From the NCBI RefSeq assembly GCF_011090165.1, contig NZ_JAADJT010000006.1, positions 62,001 to 126,000 on the forward strand: DNA of 64,000 nucleotides, written 5' to 3'. The position numbers were made by a program, and so were the translations under genes. Source of the stretch: Duganella aceris. GTDB lineage: Bacteria; Pseudomonadota; Gammaproteobacteria; Burkholderiales; Burkholderiaceae_D. The notes under the pieces are model-generated. The model ran no database searches. It had not been told where the DNA came from and saw nothing but the letters and a program-made list of their open reading frames with translations. Of the stretch, positions 10,437-19,595 are shown one piece after another. The stretch's first letter is position 1. Every line of letters begins with the position of its first letter.

Positions 10437-10501
10437 ACCCCGCAAAGCCAACCGGGGTCGGACCCTCTCGGGTCCGACCCCGGCGGAGCGCCGTGCGGGG
10501 T
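10437..10501. repeat. GC-rich cruciform between convergent genes
   Basis: A perfect 14-bp inverted repeat (10452-10465 with 10470-10483, loop TCTC) is nested inside a second pair of arms, ACCCCGC (10437-10443) and GCGGGGT (10495-10501). It lies between the stops of the helicase and the quinone oxidoreductase. There is no T-tract, so it is either a factor-assisted terminator for both genes or a REP-like dispersed element. Confidence 0.7.
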
Positions 10502-10502
10502 A

Positions 10503-11477
10503 CTAAGGCTGTATCACCACCTTGCCCGTGACCTTGCGCGCCGCCATATCGTTCAGCGCCCGCGCCGTTTCCTCCAGCGTGTAGCGGCCCGAAATATGCG
10601 GCCGAATCTTCCCCTCCTGCAACCATCCCATCAATTGCCGCATGCCGGCCAGATTGGCTTTCGGCTCGCGTTTTGCGAACTCGCCCCAGAACACGCCGAT
10701 CAAAGAAGCACCTTTGAGCAAGGTCAGATTGAGCGGCAATTTCGGAATCTCGCCGTTGGCGAAACCGACCACCAGATACCGCCCGCGCCACGCGATCGAA
10801 CGGAACGCCGGCTCCGAATATTCGCCGCCGACCGGGTCATAAATCACGTCAGGCCCCTTGCCATCGGTCGCCGCCTTGATCGCCTCGCGCAAATCCTGGG
10901 TGCTGTAGTTGATCAGCACGTCCGCCCCGTGCTGGCGGCACACCTCCAGCTTCTCATCGGTCGAAGCGCAAGCAATAATGCGGGCTCCAAGGGCTTTGCC
11001 TATCTCGATCGCCGCCAGTCCCACACCCCCGGCCGCGCCAAGTACTAGCATGGTCTCGCCAGATCTTAGCGCGGCGCGGTCCGCCACCGCGTGATGCGAG
11101 GTGCCGTAGGTGAGGGTGATGGCCGCCGCCGTGTCGAAATCCATGCCCGGCGGCATCGGCATCAAGGCTTGCACGGGCGCCACCAATTGTTGCCCGAAGC
11201 CACCGGTCGAGGTGAAGGCGATGACCTTGTCGCCGACCTTGAAAGTTGTCACATCGTCAGCAACAGAGCGGATCACGCCGGCCACTTCGCTGCCTGGGAT
11301 AAACGGCAATTCCGGCTTGAACTGGTACTTGCCTTGCACGATCAACACGTCGGGAAAGTTCACGCCGGCAGCCTTGACATCGATCACCACCTGTCCGGGA
11401 CCGGCTTGCGGATCCGGCAATTCCTGGACAGTCAGGGTATCGGGCGCACCCCAGGCCTGGCATACGACAGCTTTCAT
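10503..11477 (-). CDS. Zinc-independent NADPH:quinone oxidoreductase (MDR family)
   Basis: Medium-chain dehydrogenase/reductase of 324 residues. An N-terminal GroES-like domain (including PGSEVAGVI) is followed by a Rossmann domain with the nucleotide motif LGAAGGVGLAAIEIG. The catalytic-zinc ligands of alcohol dehydrogenases are not apparent, which points to the quinone/enone reductase subgroup. The start is the ATG at 11477 because AAGGAG lies immediately upstream; the longer frame to 11549 has no such support. It is divergent from the TIR gene. The substrate cannot be told from sequence. Confidence 0.88.
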   Translation of the reverse strand: MKAVVCQAWGAPDTLTVQELPDPQAGPGQVVIDVKAAGVNFPDVLIVQGKYQFKPELPFIPGSEVAGVIRSVADDVTTFKVGDKVIAFTSTGGFGQQLVAPVQALMPMPPGMDFDTAAAITLTYGTSHHAVADRAALRSGETMLVLGAAGGVGLAAIEIGKALGARIIACASTDEKLEVCRQHGADVLINYSTQDLREAIKAATDGKGPDVIYDPVGGEYSEPAFRSIAWRGRYLVVGFANGEIPKLPLNLTLLKGASLIGVFWGEFAKREPKANLAGMRQLMGWLQEGKIRPHISGRYTLEETARALNDMAARKVTGKVVIQP

Positions 11478-11615
11478 TTCGGTCTCCTTGGTTTTTAAAA
11501 TAGTACGGTCGTTAGATTTTAATGATACTGCAATTTCGGGCCGGCGCACGTTTGCGCTCGCTCAAAGTAGCTGCTGGGTGGATTGCTAGAGTTGGTTAAG
11601 CAAATGGAGGACGCC

Positions 11616-12221
11616 ATGACTATCCGGCACGGCTGTTTTTTCAGTTATGCACATGGCCAGCATACGTACATGAGCAAGTTCAAGGACGATCTGATCGACG
11701 CGCTCAAATGCTATCTGGAACCGCACTTCGACAACGAGGATGAATTATTTGTCGACAGCGAACAGCTTGGCGGCGGCGACGACCTCGACCAGAAGATCGC
11801 GCGGGCCTTGTGCGAGAGCGTTTGCATGATCGTCATCTACACCCCGAAATACGAAGCCCACGCCTACACCCGGCGCGAGTTTGCCGCAATGCAACTTATC
11901 GAAAGCGAGCGCAAGCTATGGTATCCCTTGCCCAGCCATCTGATTATTCCCGTGATCATGACCCGCCACCCGGGCGGCATGCCGCCGCAGATCGCCGGGC
12001 CGGGCATGTATGTCGACTTTTCCCGCTACACATTGGCCAGCGGGGATTTGAAGACCAATCCCGATTTCATCCCCGACATCGAAAAAATCGTCCTGCGCAT
12101 CGCCGAGCATTATCACTTTCTCAAACGTTGCACGCCGCCGGAGCATGACTGCGGCCGTTTTGTCATGCCGGACATCCCGCCGGAATGGCGCGCCATTCCT
12201 CCTCCACACTTCCCACGCTAA
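11616..12221 (+). CDS. TIR-domain protein (FxsC-like)
   Basis: A 201-residue protein whose first roughly 170 residues look like a TIR fold. The opening strand and loop is FFSYAH (8-13). The segment FVDSEQLGGGDD (45-56) corresponds to the BB-loop region, strand IVIYTP follows at 72-77, and Glu88 in AYTRREF occupies the place of the catalytic glutamate of NAD+-cleaving TIR domains. The start is the ATG at 11616, with GGAGG seven bases upstream; a TTG at 11583 is less likely. The ATPase-TPR gene begins 9 bases after the stop, so the two are one operon. It could be an NADase effector or a scaffold; NADase activity is inference from Glu88 alone. No signal peptide or membrane helix. Confidence 0.75.
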   Translation: MTIRHGCFFSYAHGQHTYMSKFKDDLIDALKCYLEPHFDNEDELFVDSEQLGGGDDLDQKIARALCESVCMIVIYTPKYEAHAYTRREFAAMQLIESERKLWYPLPSHLIIPVIMTRHPGGMPPQIAGPGMYVDFSRYTLASGDLKTNPDFIPDIEKIVLRIAEHYHFLKRCTPPEHDCGRFVMPDIPPEWRAIPPPHFPR

Positions 12222-12230
12222 AGGCCTGTC

Positions 12231-14201
12231 ATGGAACCTCATTCCCTGTCCCTGCCGCCGCTGAGCACCCGCGGCGAAGTCGTCACCTTTTATTCCTACA
12301 AGGGGGGAACCGGGCGCACCATGGCCCTGTCCAATATCGCGGTGATGCTGGCGCGCCGGCACAACGCCACCACCCCCGTCTTGATGATCGATTGGGACCT
12401 TGAAGCACCGGGCCTGCACCATTATTTCGATCAGCACGACGAGCGGCCGGGCGTGCTGGAGCTGTTCGAGGCGTGCCGCGAGCAATTGCAGCGACGGCGC
12501 AACGGGGTCGCGGCGCCGGACGACGAGCAATTAGCGCGCGAGGTGCTGACCGCCGTCGGCTGGGAGCAATATGTCGGCCGGGTCGACCAGAGCAGCCAGC
12601 TGTACCTGATGCGCTCCGGCCGCTTCGACGACAGCTACGGCGAGCGGCTGGCCGCGATGCGCTGGGACGAGCTGTTCGACAGCTGTCCGGCGCTGTTCCG
12701 TTGCTTCGCCGATAATCTTGCCGGCCATTTCCGCCATGTGCTGGTCGATTCCCGCACCGGCCGCACCGACAGCGCCGGCATCTGCACCACCTTGTTGCCG
12801 CGCAAGCTGGTGGTGGTGTTCACGCCGAACCGGCAAAGCCTGGAGGGCGTGCAGGCGCTGGTCACCCGCGCCACCGCCTACCGCCGCAGCCATGAGGACG
12901 AACAGCGTCCGTTGCTGGTCTACCCTTTGCCGTCGCGCATAGAAATGGCCGACAGCGCCCAGCGCGCGCAATGGCGGCGCGGCGACGCGCAGATGCGCAT
13001 CGTCGGCTACCAGCCGATCTTCGAGCGCTTGCTGCGCGACTGCTACGGCATGCAGCAACTCTCGCTGGACAGCTATTTCGACGAAGTCCAGCTGCAGCAG
13101 ACCCGCACCTTCGCCTATGGCGAGCAACTGGCGGTGCGGATGGAGCAGTGCGGCGACCGGTTTTCGCTGACCCGCACCTTCGAGGCGCTGCTGGACTGGC
13201 TGGAGCCGGGCTATTTCCCCTGGCAATCGAGCCGCGAAATCTGCCTTCTTGCCGCGATCGACGACGCACGCCGCACGCTCGACGAGGGCGGCGGGGGTGC
13301 CCGCGCGCTGCCGCAACTGCTGGCGCGCGACCTTAACCTGCTGGGCGAGCTGTACCGGCGCGACAACAAACCGCGCCAGGCGCTGGCCTGTTTCGAGGAG
13401 AGCCTGGCTTTGCGCCAGCGTGGCTTGGGCGAGGATCATCCCGACACGCTGACCGGCAAGTGCAACCTGGCCTCGGTGCTGCGCCAGCAGGGCCGGCTGG
13501 ACGAGGCGCAATTCCTCGACGAGTGCGTCGTCGAGGCGCGCCGGCGGCTGCTTGGGCCGGAGCACCTCGACACCCTGGCCGCGCGCGCCAATCTGGCCGC
13601 CACCCTTGCGCAGCAGGGGCGCGGCGCCGAGGCGCTGGGCATGCAGGAGCAGGTGCTGGACGCCTATCTGCGCCTGCTCGGCCCCGAACACCTGCTGACG
13701 CTGGCGTGCAGGGCGGCGCGGGCCGAGCTGCTGTTTCAGCGCGGCGACTTCGAGCACGCCCGCGTCGCGCAGGAGCAGGTGCTGGCGGCGCGCAAACGGC
13801 TGCTGGGGGCCGAGCACGCCGACACGCTGCGCGCCAAGCTCGCGCTGGCGGCCACCCAGGTGCGACTGCGCGAGCTGGAGGCGGCGCGCAGCCTGTATGA
13901 CGGGGTGTTGCAAGCGCAAACCCGGCGGCTGGGGCCGGACCATGCCGACAGCCTCAACACGCGCGAACTTCTCGCCGACGTCCAGGTCAAGATAGGCGAG
14001 CAGCTCGGCGCCAAGCTGGGGGAGGGGCCGCTGGTGCCGGAACTGCATCAGGACGCGGCGATGGACGACTACGGCGACGCGCTGGTGCATGCCGTCCGGC
14101 CGCGCGGGGCGGCCAGGGCCGGCGGTCCGCGCTCGCGCGCCAGCGATGAATTGCCGCCGCTCGACAAGCAACTGGCCCGTGCGCGCCCGACGCAACGTTA
14201 G
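12231..14201 (+). CDS. KGGTGR-motif ParA-like ATPase fused to kinesin-light-chain-type TPRs
   Basis: A 656-residue two-part protein. The N-terminal half is a SIMIBI/ParA-MinD-like P-loop domain: variant Walker A KGGTGRT (24-30), a second motif MIDWDLEAPGL (52-62) and Walker B LVDSRTGRTD (171-180), followed by VVVFTPN. The ParA KGGxGKT signature lysine is replaced by arginine. After a linker, residues about 367-580 carry five tandem 42-residue TPRs with a recurring LGxxHxDTL signature, as in kinesin light chain and NB-ARC/TPR proteins. The C-terminal 70 residues are low complexity. It follows the TIR gene by 9 bases. I infer a nucleotide-controlled sensor or scaffold for the TIR protein; no function is demonstrated. 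Confidence 0.85.
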   Translation: MEPHSLSLPPLSTRGEVVTFYSYKGGTGRTMALSNIAVMLARRHNATTPVLMIDWDLEAPGLHHYFDQHDERPGVLELFEACREQLQRRRNGVAAPDDEQLAREVLTAVGWEQYVGRVDQSSQLYLMRSGRFDDSYGERLAAMRWDELFDSCPALFRCFADNLAGHFRHVLVDSRTGRTDSAGICTTLLPRKLVVVFTPNRQSLEGVQALVTRATAYRRSHEDEQRPLLVYPLPSRIEMADSAQRAQWRRGDAQMRIVGYQPIFERLLRDCYGMQQLSLDSYFDEVQLQQTRTFAYGEQLAVRMEQCGDRFSLTRTFEALLDWLEPGYFPWQSSREICLLAAIDDARRTLDEGGGGARALPQLLARDLNLLGELYRRDNKPRQALACFEESLALRQRGLGEDHPDTLTGKCNLASVLRQQGRLDEAQFLDECVVEARRRLLGPEHLDTLAARANLAATLAQQGRGAEALGMQEQVLDAYLRLLGPEHLLTLACRAARAELLFQRGDFEHARVAQEQVLAARKRLLGAEHADTLRAKLALAATQVRLRELEAARSLYDGVLQAQTRRLGPDHADSLNTRELLADVQVKIGEQLGAKLGEGPLVPELHQDAAMDDYGDALVHAVRPRGAARAGGPRSRASDELPPLDKQLARARPTQR

Positions 14202-14270
14202 CGTAAATTTATCTGGCTTGCGGGCCGCCGCCACGCGCAGCCGGGCCGTTGCTTCAGGTAAAATCTCCGT

Positions 14271-15008
14271 ATGAGAATCCTGATTAGTAACGACGACGGC
14301 TACCTGGCTCCCGGCATCAACGCGCTGGCGGCGGCGTTGGCGCCGATCGCCGACATCGTGGTGGTGGCGCCCGACAGCAACCGCTCCGGCGCGTCCAATT
14401 CGCTGTCGCTGGACCGGCCGCTGTCGGTGCAGCAGGCGGCCAACGGTTTCTATTTTGTCAACGGAACGCCGACCGATTGCGTGCACGTGGCGCTGACCGG
14501 CATCCTCGACTTCGTGCCGGACCTGGTGGTCTCCGGCATCAACAACGGCCCCAACATGGGCGACGACACCTTGTATTCCGGCACCGTCGCCGCCGCCACC
14601 GAGGGTTATCTGTTCGGCATCCCGGCCATCGCGTTTTCGCAGGGCACTTACGGCTGGGAGCATATCGACGACGCCGCCCGTCACGCGCGCGACATCGTCG
14701 AGCGTTATTTCGCCGCGCTGCCGCGCCCCTACCTGTTAAACGTCAACATCCCCAACCGGCCCTACGAGCAGCTGACCAGCGTGGTCGCCACCCGGCTCGG
14801 CCGGCGTCACCAGGCCGAGCCGGTGATCAAGGCCAAAGACCCGCGCGGCAAGGATATCTACTGGATCGGTCCGCCGGGGGCGACCAAGGACGCGGGCGAG
14901 GGCACCGATTTCCACGCCTGCGCCCATGGCCTGACCTCGATCACCCCGCTGCAGATCGACCTGACCCACAAAACCCAACTCGATGCATTGTCCAAGGCGC
15001 TGGCATGA
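14271..15008 (+). CDS. surE: 5'/3'-nucleotidase SurE
   Basis: Metal-dependent nucleotidase/exopolyphosphatase of 245 residues. It carries the metal-binding N-terminus ILISNDDGY, the [11 protein letters not shown] segment and [12 protein letters not shown], all family hallmarks. It begins the conserved stationary-phase cluster surE-pcm-nlpD-rpoS. Its stop overlaps the pcm start in an ATGA arrangement, so translation is coupled. It starts 69 bases after the TPR gene. Confidence 0.96.
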   Translation: MRILISNDDGYLAPGINALAAALAPIADIVVVAPDSNRSGASNSLSLDRPLSVQQAANGFYFVNGTPTDCVHVALTGILDFVPDLVVSGINNGPNMGDDTLYSGTVAAATEGYLFGIPAIAFSQGTYGWEHIDDAARHARDIVERYFAALPRPYLLNVNIPNRPYEQLTSVVATRLGRRHQAEPVIKAKDPRGKDIYWIGPPGATKDAGEGTDFHACAHGLTSITPLQIDLTHKTQLDALSKALA

Positions 15009-15877
15009 CCGATAAAAACCGTACCTTTCCTTTGCCGCTGTCCTCGGTAGTCGACAACAAGGGGGCCAGGAAGGCGACGGTGTTCGCGCCGGTGGCGACG
15101 CCGCAGACCGCGACGCAGAACGCGGCCCGCCACGCGCCGCCGCAATATCCGGGCGCGCGGCCGGTGGCGACGCCGTCCAAGTCGCACAGCTACGCGATGG
15201 AGCGGGCGCAGCCGGTCCAGACCCAGGCGCCGCGCCAGAACCCGCTGGTGTCGGACGCGGTGCGCCGCGCCATGGTGCAGCGGGTGGCCAGACAGGGCGT
15301 CAAGGATCCGGTGGTGCTGGGCGCGCTGGAAAGCGTGCCGCGCCATCTGTTCATGGAGGAGGCGCTGGCCTCGCAGGCCTACATCGACGCGTCGCTGCCG
15401 ATCGGCCACCACCAGACCATCTCCCAGCCCTATATCGTGGCGCGCATGATCGAGGTGATGCGCAACGGCGGCCAGCTGAAGAAGGTGCTGGAAATCGGCA
15501 CCGGCTGCGGCTACCAGGCGGCGGTGCTGGCGTGCGTGGCGCAGGAGGTGTATTCGATCGAGCGCATCAAGCCGCTGCACGAGCTGGCCAAGACCAATCT
15601 GCGCCCGCTGCGCGTGCCGAACCTGCGTTTGCATTACGGAGATGGTATGCTTGGCCTGCCGCAAGCGGCGCCGTTCGACGGTATCATATTGGCCGCGGCG
15701 GGGTTGGAAGTGCCGCAAGCCTTGCTGGAGCAGCTCGCCATCGGCGGCCGGCTGGTGGCGCCGGTAGGCGCCCGCTCGCAGCATCTGGAATTGATTACGC
15801 GCGTCGGCAAGCAGGAATGGACCAGCGAAACGCTGGAGGATTGCCATTTCGTGCCGCTGCGTCCGGGCACAATCTGA
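15005..15877 (+). CDS. pcm: Protein-L-isoaspartate O-methyltransferase
   Basis: SAM-dependent repair enzyme that methylates L-isoaspartyl residues in damaged proteins. The 290-residue product is longer than the E. coli enzyme (208) because of an N-terminal extension of about 70 residues rich in Pro, Ala, Thr and Gln, probably disordered. The catalytic domain has the SAM loop [11 protein letters not shown] and the upstream [14 protein letters not shown] substrate segment. The start at 15005 overlaps the surE stop by four bases; the longer open frame running back to 14477 is the surE shadow frame. It is part of surE-pcm-nlpD-rpoS. Confidence 0.95.
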   Translation: MTDKNRTFPLPLSSVVDNKGARKATVFAPVATPQTATQNAARHAPPQYPGARPVATPSKSHSYAMERAQPVQTQAPRQNPLVSDAVRRAMVQRVARQGVKDPVVLGALESVPRHLFMEEALASQAYIDASLPIGHHQTISQPYIVARMIEVMRNGGQLKKVLEIGTGCGYQAAVLACVAQEVYSIERIKPLHELAKTNLRPLRVPNLRLHYGDGMLGLPQAAPFDGIILAAAGLEVPQALLEQLAIGGRLVAPVGARSQHLELITRVGKQEWTSETLEDCHFVPLRPGTI

Positions 15878-15902
15878 GTGCCCGCACCACACAGACATTA
15901 AG

Positions 15903-16907
15903 ATGAGAATGACAAATAAAAGTAATTTGCTCGCATTGAGCTTCACGCTGGCTTTTTTGAGCGCCTGTAGCACCACTCCCAATCTCGCACCGGTTGTCGA
16001 CCGTACCATTCCGCCGGCCGTCAAGCCGGCCACGCCGAGCGAAACCGCGCAGATCGCCCGCGACGAGCGCGGCCTGTACACCGTCAAGAAGGGCGACACC
16101 CTGATCCGCATCGCGCTGGAGTTCGGCCAGAACTACCGCGACCTGGTGGCCTGGAACAACCTGGCCAATCCGAACGACATCAAGGTCGACCAGGTGCTGC
16201 GCGTGGCGCCGCCGGACAGCGCCAATTCCGGCGTCGAAACCGCCGCCATCGTCATGCCGCCGTCCGACAAGACGCCGCCGCCGGCGCCGGTCGTCAAGCT
16301 GACCGGCCCGAAAGGCGAGAAGAAACCGTACTCCGACGCCACGCTGGCCGAGCTGCAGCGCGGCGACGCCGGCAATGGCAACGTCGCCGCCAACGGCAAT
16401 GGCAACGGCAGCAACGGCAGCAACGGCAAGAGCGTGGCGGCGGTCGTCCCGACCCCGGCGCCGACCCCGGTGGTCGCCCGCCCATCGCCGACGCCGCCGA
16501 TCGCCGCGCCGAGCGTGCCGGCGCAGAGCGCCGAAGACGAAAAACTGAGCTGGATCTGGCCGTCCGAGGGCAAGGTCATCGCCACCTTCGACGAAGGCAA
16601 GAACAAGGGCGTCGACATCGCCGGCAAAGCGGGCCAGCAGGTCGTTGCTGCCGGTGCAGGAAAAGTCATGTACGCCGGCAGCGGCATCCGTGGTTATGGT
16701 AATCTCGTTATTGTGAAGCACAGTAATAGCTTGTTGTCGGCCTACGCGCACAATCGCACGATTGTGGTCAAGGAGGGCCAAAGCGTGACCAAGGGACAAA
16801 TGATTGCGGAAATGGGCGACTCCGATACCGATTCCGTCAAGCTGCACTTTGAAATCAGGCAGCAGGGCAAACCGGTGGACCCGTCCAGATTCCTGCCTAA
16901 CCGCTAG
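15903..16907 (+). CDS. nlpD: LysM/LytM-domain lipoprotein NlpD
   Basis: Outer-membrane lipoprotein that in E. coli activates the amidase AmiC during cell separation. The 334 residues comprise a lipobox LSACS near residue 20, a LysM peptidoglycan-binding domain (YTVKKGDTLIRIA, about 60-105), a long Pro/Gly/Asn-rich linker, and a C-terminal M23/LytM domain. In the LytM domain the first zinc-ligand His of the HxxxD motif is absent (NKGVDIAG), as in other NlpD proteins, so it is probably a regulator and not a peptidase. It sits between pcm and rpoS. In enterobacteria the rpoS promoter lies within nlpD, which may apply here. A start at 15909 is also possible. Confidence 0.93.
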   Translation: MRMTNKSNLLALSFTLAFLSACSTTPNLAPVVDRTIPPAVKPATPSETAQIARDERGLYTVKKGDTLIRIALEFGQNYRDLVAWNNLANPNDIKVDQVLRVAPPDSANSGVETAAIVMPPSDKTPPPAPVVKLTGPKGEKKPYSDATLAELQRGDAGNGNVAANGNGNGSNGSNGKSVAAVVPTPAPTPVVARPSPTPPIAAPSVPAQSAEDEKLSWIWPSEGKVIATFDEGKNKGVDIAGKAGQQVVAAGAGKVMYAGSGIRGYGNLVIVKHSNSLLSAYAHNRTIVVKEGQSVTKGQMIAEMGDSDTDSVKLHFEIRQQGKPVDPSRFLPNR

Positions 16908-16931
16908 TAGCTGAGCCATGACACATTAGCC

Positions 16932-17957
16932 ATGACACATACGCCGCACGACCAGATGGATGACGACTCGGCCCCGGAAGATTTCGAGGACGAGGCGGGC
17001 GATGATGTGGTCATCGATTCCCTGGATGCGGCGGACGGCGCCCCCGATTCCGACCATGCGCCGGCGGCCGGCGCGGTGCTGGAAACCGTCGACGAATTGA
17101 AGAAGGTGCTGGCGGCCGAGCTGTCGACCGACACCACCCAGCACTACCTGAACCAGATCGGCACCCGCCCGCTGCTGACCGCGCAGCAGGAGGTGCACTA
17201 CGCCACCCTGGCCAAGGGCGGCGACTTCCCCGCCCGCCAGACCATGATCGAGCACAACCTGCGGCTGGTGGTGTCGATCGCCAAGCACTACATCAATCGC
17301 GGCGTGGTGCTGCTGGACATGATCGAAGAGGGCAACATCGGCCTGATGCGCGCCATCGACAAGTTCGAGCCCGAGCGCGGCTTCCGCTTTTCCACCTACG
17401 CCACCTGGTGGATCCGCCAGAGCATCGAGCGCGCCATCATGAACCAGGCGCGCACGGTGCGGCTGCCGGTGCACATGGTGCGCGAACTGAACCAGATCCT
17501 GCGCGGCAAATACCATCTGGAAGCGCAGCACCACAACGGCAAGGACGCCACCGCCGAGGACATCGCCGAGCTGGTCGGGCGGCCGGTGGAGGAGGTGCAG
17601 GACATCCTGGCGCTGTCCGAGCACGCCACTTCGCTGGACGCGCCGCTGGACAACGATCCGCAATCGTCGCTGATGGACATGCTGCCCGGCGACAGCGACG
17701 ACAGTCCCGACGCCCGCGCCGAGCATCACGAAATGACGCTGCTGGTGCGCGACTGGCTGACCAAGCTGCCGGACAAGCAGCGCATCGTCATCATGCGCCG
17801 CTTCGGCCTGGACAACGACGACCCGGCCACGCTGGAAACGCTGGCCGAGGAAATGGGCGTGACCCGCGAGCGGGTGCGCCAGATCCAGCAGGAGGCGCTG
17901 GTCAAGCTGAAACGGGCGATGGCCGCGCGCGGCGTGGTCCGCGATTCCCTGCTTTAA
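16932..17957 (+). CDS. rpoS: RNA polymerase sigma factor RpoS
   Basis: Stationary-phase and general-stress sigma factor of 341 residues. An acidic N-terminus (about 1-55) precedes region 1.2 ([17 protein letters not shown]), region 2 ([12 protein letters not shown], then [13 protein letters not shown]), region 3, and the region 4 helix-turn-helix ([20 protein letters not shown]). It follows nlpD by 24 bases in the classical surE-pcm-nlpD-rpoS order, which supports RpoS over other group 2 sigma factors. A large inverted repeat lies just downstream and may end the transcript. Confidence 0.96.
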   Translation: MTHTPHDQMDDDSAPEDFEDEAGDDVVIDSLDAADGAPDSDHAPAAGAVLETVDELKKVLAAELSTDTTQHYLNQIGTRPLLTAQQEVHYATLAKGGDFPARQTMIEHNLRLVVSIAKHYINRGVVLLDMIEEGNIGLMRAIDKFEPERGFRFSTYATWWIRQSIERAIMNQARTVRLPVHMVRELNQILRGKYHLEAQHHNGKDATAEDIAELVGRPVEEVQDILALSEHATSLDAPLDNDPQSSLMDMLPGDSDDSPDARAEHHEMTLLVRDWLTKLPDKQRIVIMRRFGLDNDDPATLETLAEEMGVTRERVRQIQQEALVKLKRAMAARGVVRDSLL

Positions 17958-18013
17958 CACTTCCCATTCTGCTATCATGACGGCCCCGGCGTAAGAGCGT
18001 CGGCGTTAGTGAA

Positions 18014-18160
18014 CTGCAACGTTTAAATTGGGAGCGCCTGCCGCGCATGCGCCGCGCATGGCGGCGTTGCAAATGCTCGCGATAGCCAGCTATCGCTGCG
18101 CTTTGCGCCTTGCCCTGCACGCCGCCTGCGCGTCCTTCGCTCCCAATTTATACGTCGCAG
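18014..18160. repeat. 147-bp imperfect inverted repeat after rpoS
   Basis: Outer arms 18014-18036 and 18138-18160 match at 21 of 23 positions; the inner 13 bp (TAAATTGGGAGCG and its complement) are perfect. The centre is a second hairpin, GCGATAGC-CA-GCTATCGC (18081-18098). The remaining interior is GC-rich and only partly complementary. It occupies most of the rpoS-rlmD gap and has no open reading frame. It may be a MITE/REP-type element, a terminator or a structured RNA. Confidence 0.75.
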
Positions 18161-18194
18161 TCCACTGGCCATTCCCAAATCAATATTGAACGTT

Positions 18195-19535
18195 ATGCAA
18201 GAAAACACTATTTTCATCAAGTCGCTCGACATGGACGCGCGCGGCGTCGGCCACATGCAAAATGAAGACGGCTCGCAGGGCAAAGTGGTCTTTGTCGAAG
18301 GCGCCTTGCCGGGCGAGACGGTCAGCTTCACCTCGTTCAAGAAGAAGAAAAACTGGGAAATGGCGCGCATGGACGCGCTGCACCACGAATCGTCGATGCG
18401 TGTCACGCCCAAGTGCGTGCACTTCGACGTCTGCGGCGGCTGCTCGATGCAGCATCTGGAGCCGACCGCGCAGGTGGCGATCAAGCAGCGCGTGCTGGAG
18501 GACGACCTGAAGCACATCGGCAAGGTGCGCCCGCTGAATGTGATGCGCCCGATGTATGGCCCGACCTGGGGCTACCGCTACCGCGCCCGGCTGTCGGTGC
18601 GCTACGTGGCCAAGAAGGAGACGGTGCTGGTCGGCTTCAAGGAGCGCAAGACCATCTACGTGGCCGACATCAAGAGCTGCCTGATCCTGCCGCAACACGT
18701 GTCGGACCTGCTGCTGCCGCTGCGCGCGTTGATCGGTTCGCTGTCGCTGTACGACCAGATTCCGCAGATCGAGCTGGCGATCGGCGAGGGCGTGACCGCG
18801 CTGGTGCTGCGCATCATGGCGCCGCAGACGCCGGCCGACGAAGTCAAGCTGAAGGCCTTCGCCGACTTGCACGGCGTCCAGTTCTGGCTGCAAACCAAGG
18901 GCCCGGAAACCGCCGCGCCGTTCTACCCGCTGGATACCGACCTGCACTACCTGCTGCCGGAATTCGGCATCAAGATGCCGTTCAAGCCGGTCGACTTCAC
19001 GCAAGTGAACCACTACATCAACCGGGTCCTGGTCGGCAAGGCGCTGCGCCTGCTGGAAGTGCGGCCGGACGACCGCGTGGCCGACCTGTTCTGCGGCCTC
19101 GGCAACTTCACGCTGCCGCTGGCGACGCAGGCGCGCGAAGTGGTCGGCATCGAAGGCAGCACCACGCTGTCCGAGCGCGCGCTGGACAACGCCAAGGCCA
19201 ACGGCCTGTCGGAAAAGACCACCTTCTACACCCGCAACCTGTTCGACGTGACCGCCGACGACCTGGTCGCGCTGGGCAAATTCGACCGCATGCTGATCGA
19301 CCCGCCGCGCGACGGCGCGATGGCGCTGAGCGAAGCGCTGGTGGAATTGAGCCAGAGCCGCGCCGACTTGCTGCCGAAGCGCATCGTCTACGTCTCGTGC
19401 AGCCCGTCGACGCTGGCGCGCGACGCCGGCATCCTGGTCAACGCCGGCTACGTGCTGGACAGGGCCGGTGTGGTGAATATGTTCCCGCACACCTCCCACG
19501 TGGAATCGATGGCGGTATTTAACCTGGCCGGTTAA
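18195..19535 (+). CDS. rlmD: 23S rRNA (uracil-1939-C5)-methyltransferase RlmD
   Basis: SAM-dependent RNA m5U methyltransferase of 446 residues. It has an N-terminal TRAM domain (about 1-60), the Fe-S cysteine cluster VCGGCSMQH, the SAM-binding DLFCGLGNFTLPLA and the catalytic nucleophile region YVSCSPSTLARD. The start is the ATG at 18195; a TTG three codons earlier lacks support. It stands alone after the inverted repeat downstream of rpoS. RlmD is preferred over TrmA or RlmC because of the TRAM domain and the cysteine cluster. Confidence 0.93.
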   Translation: MQENTIFIKSLDMDARGVGHMQNEDGSQGKVVFVEGALPGETVSFTSFKKKKNWEMARMDALHHESSMRVTPKCVHFDVCGGCSMQHLEPTAQVAIKQRVLEDDLKHIGKVRPLNVMRPMYGPTWGYRYRARLSVRYVAKKETVLVGFKERKTIYVADIKSCLILPQHVSDLLLPLRALIGSLSLYDQIPQIELAIGEGVTALVLRIMAPQTPADEVKLKAFADLHGVQFWLQTKGPETAAPFYPLDTDLHYLLPEFGIKMPFKPVDFTQVNHYINRVLVGKALRLLEVRPDDRVADLFCGLGNFTLPLATQAREVVGIEGSTTLSERALDNAKANGLSEKTTFYTRNLFDVTADDLVALGKFDRMLIDPPRDGAMALSEALVELSQSRADLLPKRIVYVSCSPSTLARDAGILVNAGYVLDRAGVVNMFPHTSHVESMAVFNLAG

Positions 19536-19595
19536 CCCGGCCGGATCGCGCTGCGGTACACTTTACGCATTACCTCACGCGCCCATGGGTGTGAC

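Noticed and set aside
12531..14684. 717-codon antisense open frame across the TPR gene and surE
   Set aside because: It runs opposite to two well-supported genes; the composition (Arg/Gln/His/Val rich, no domains) is that of a GC-rich shadow frame.
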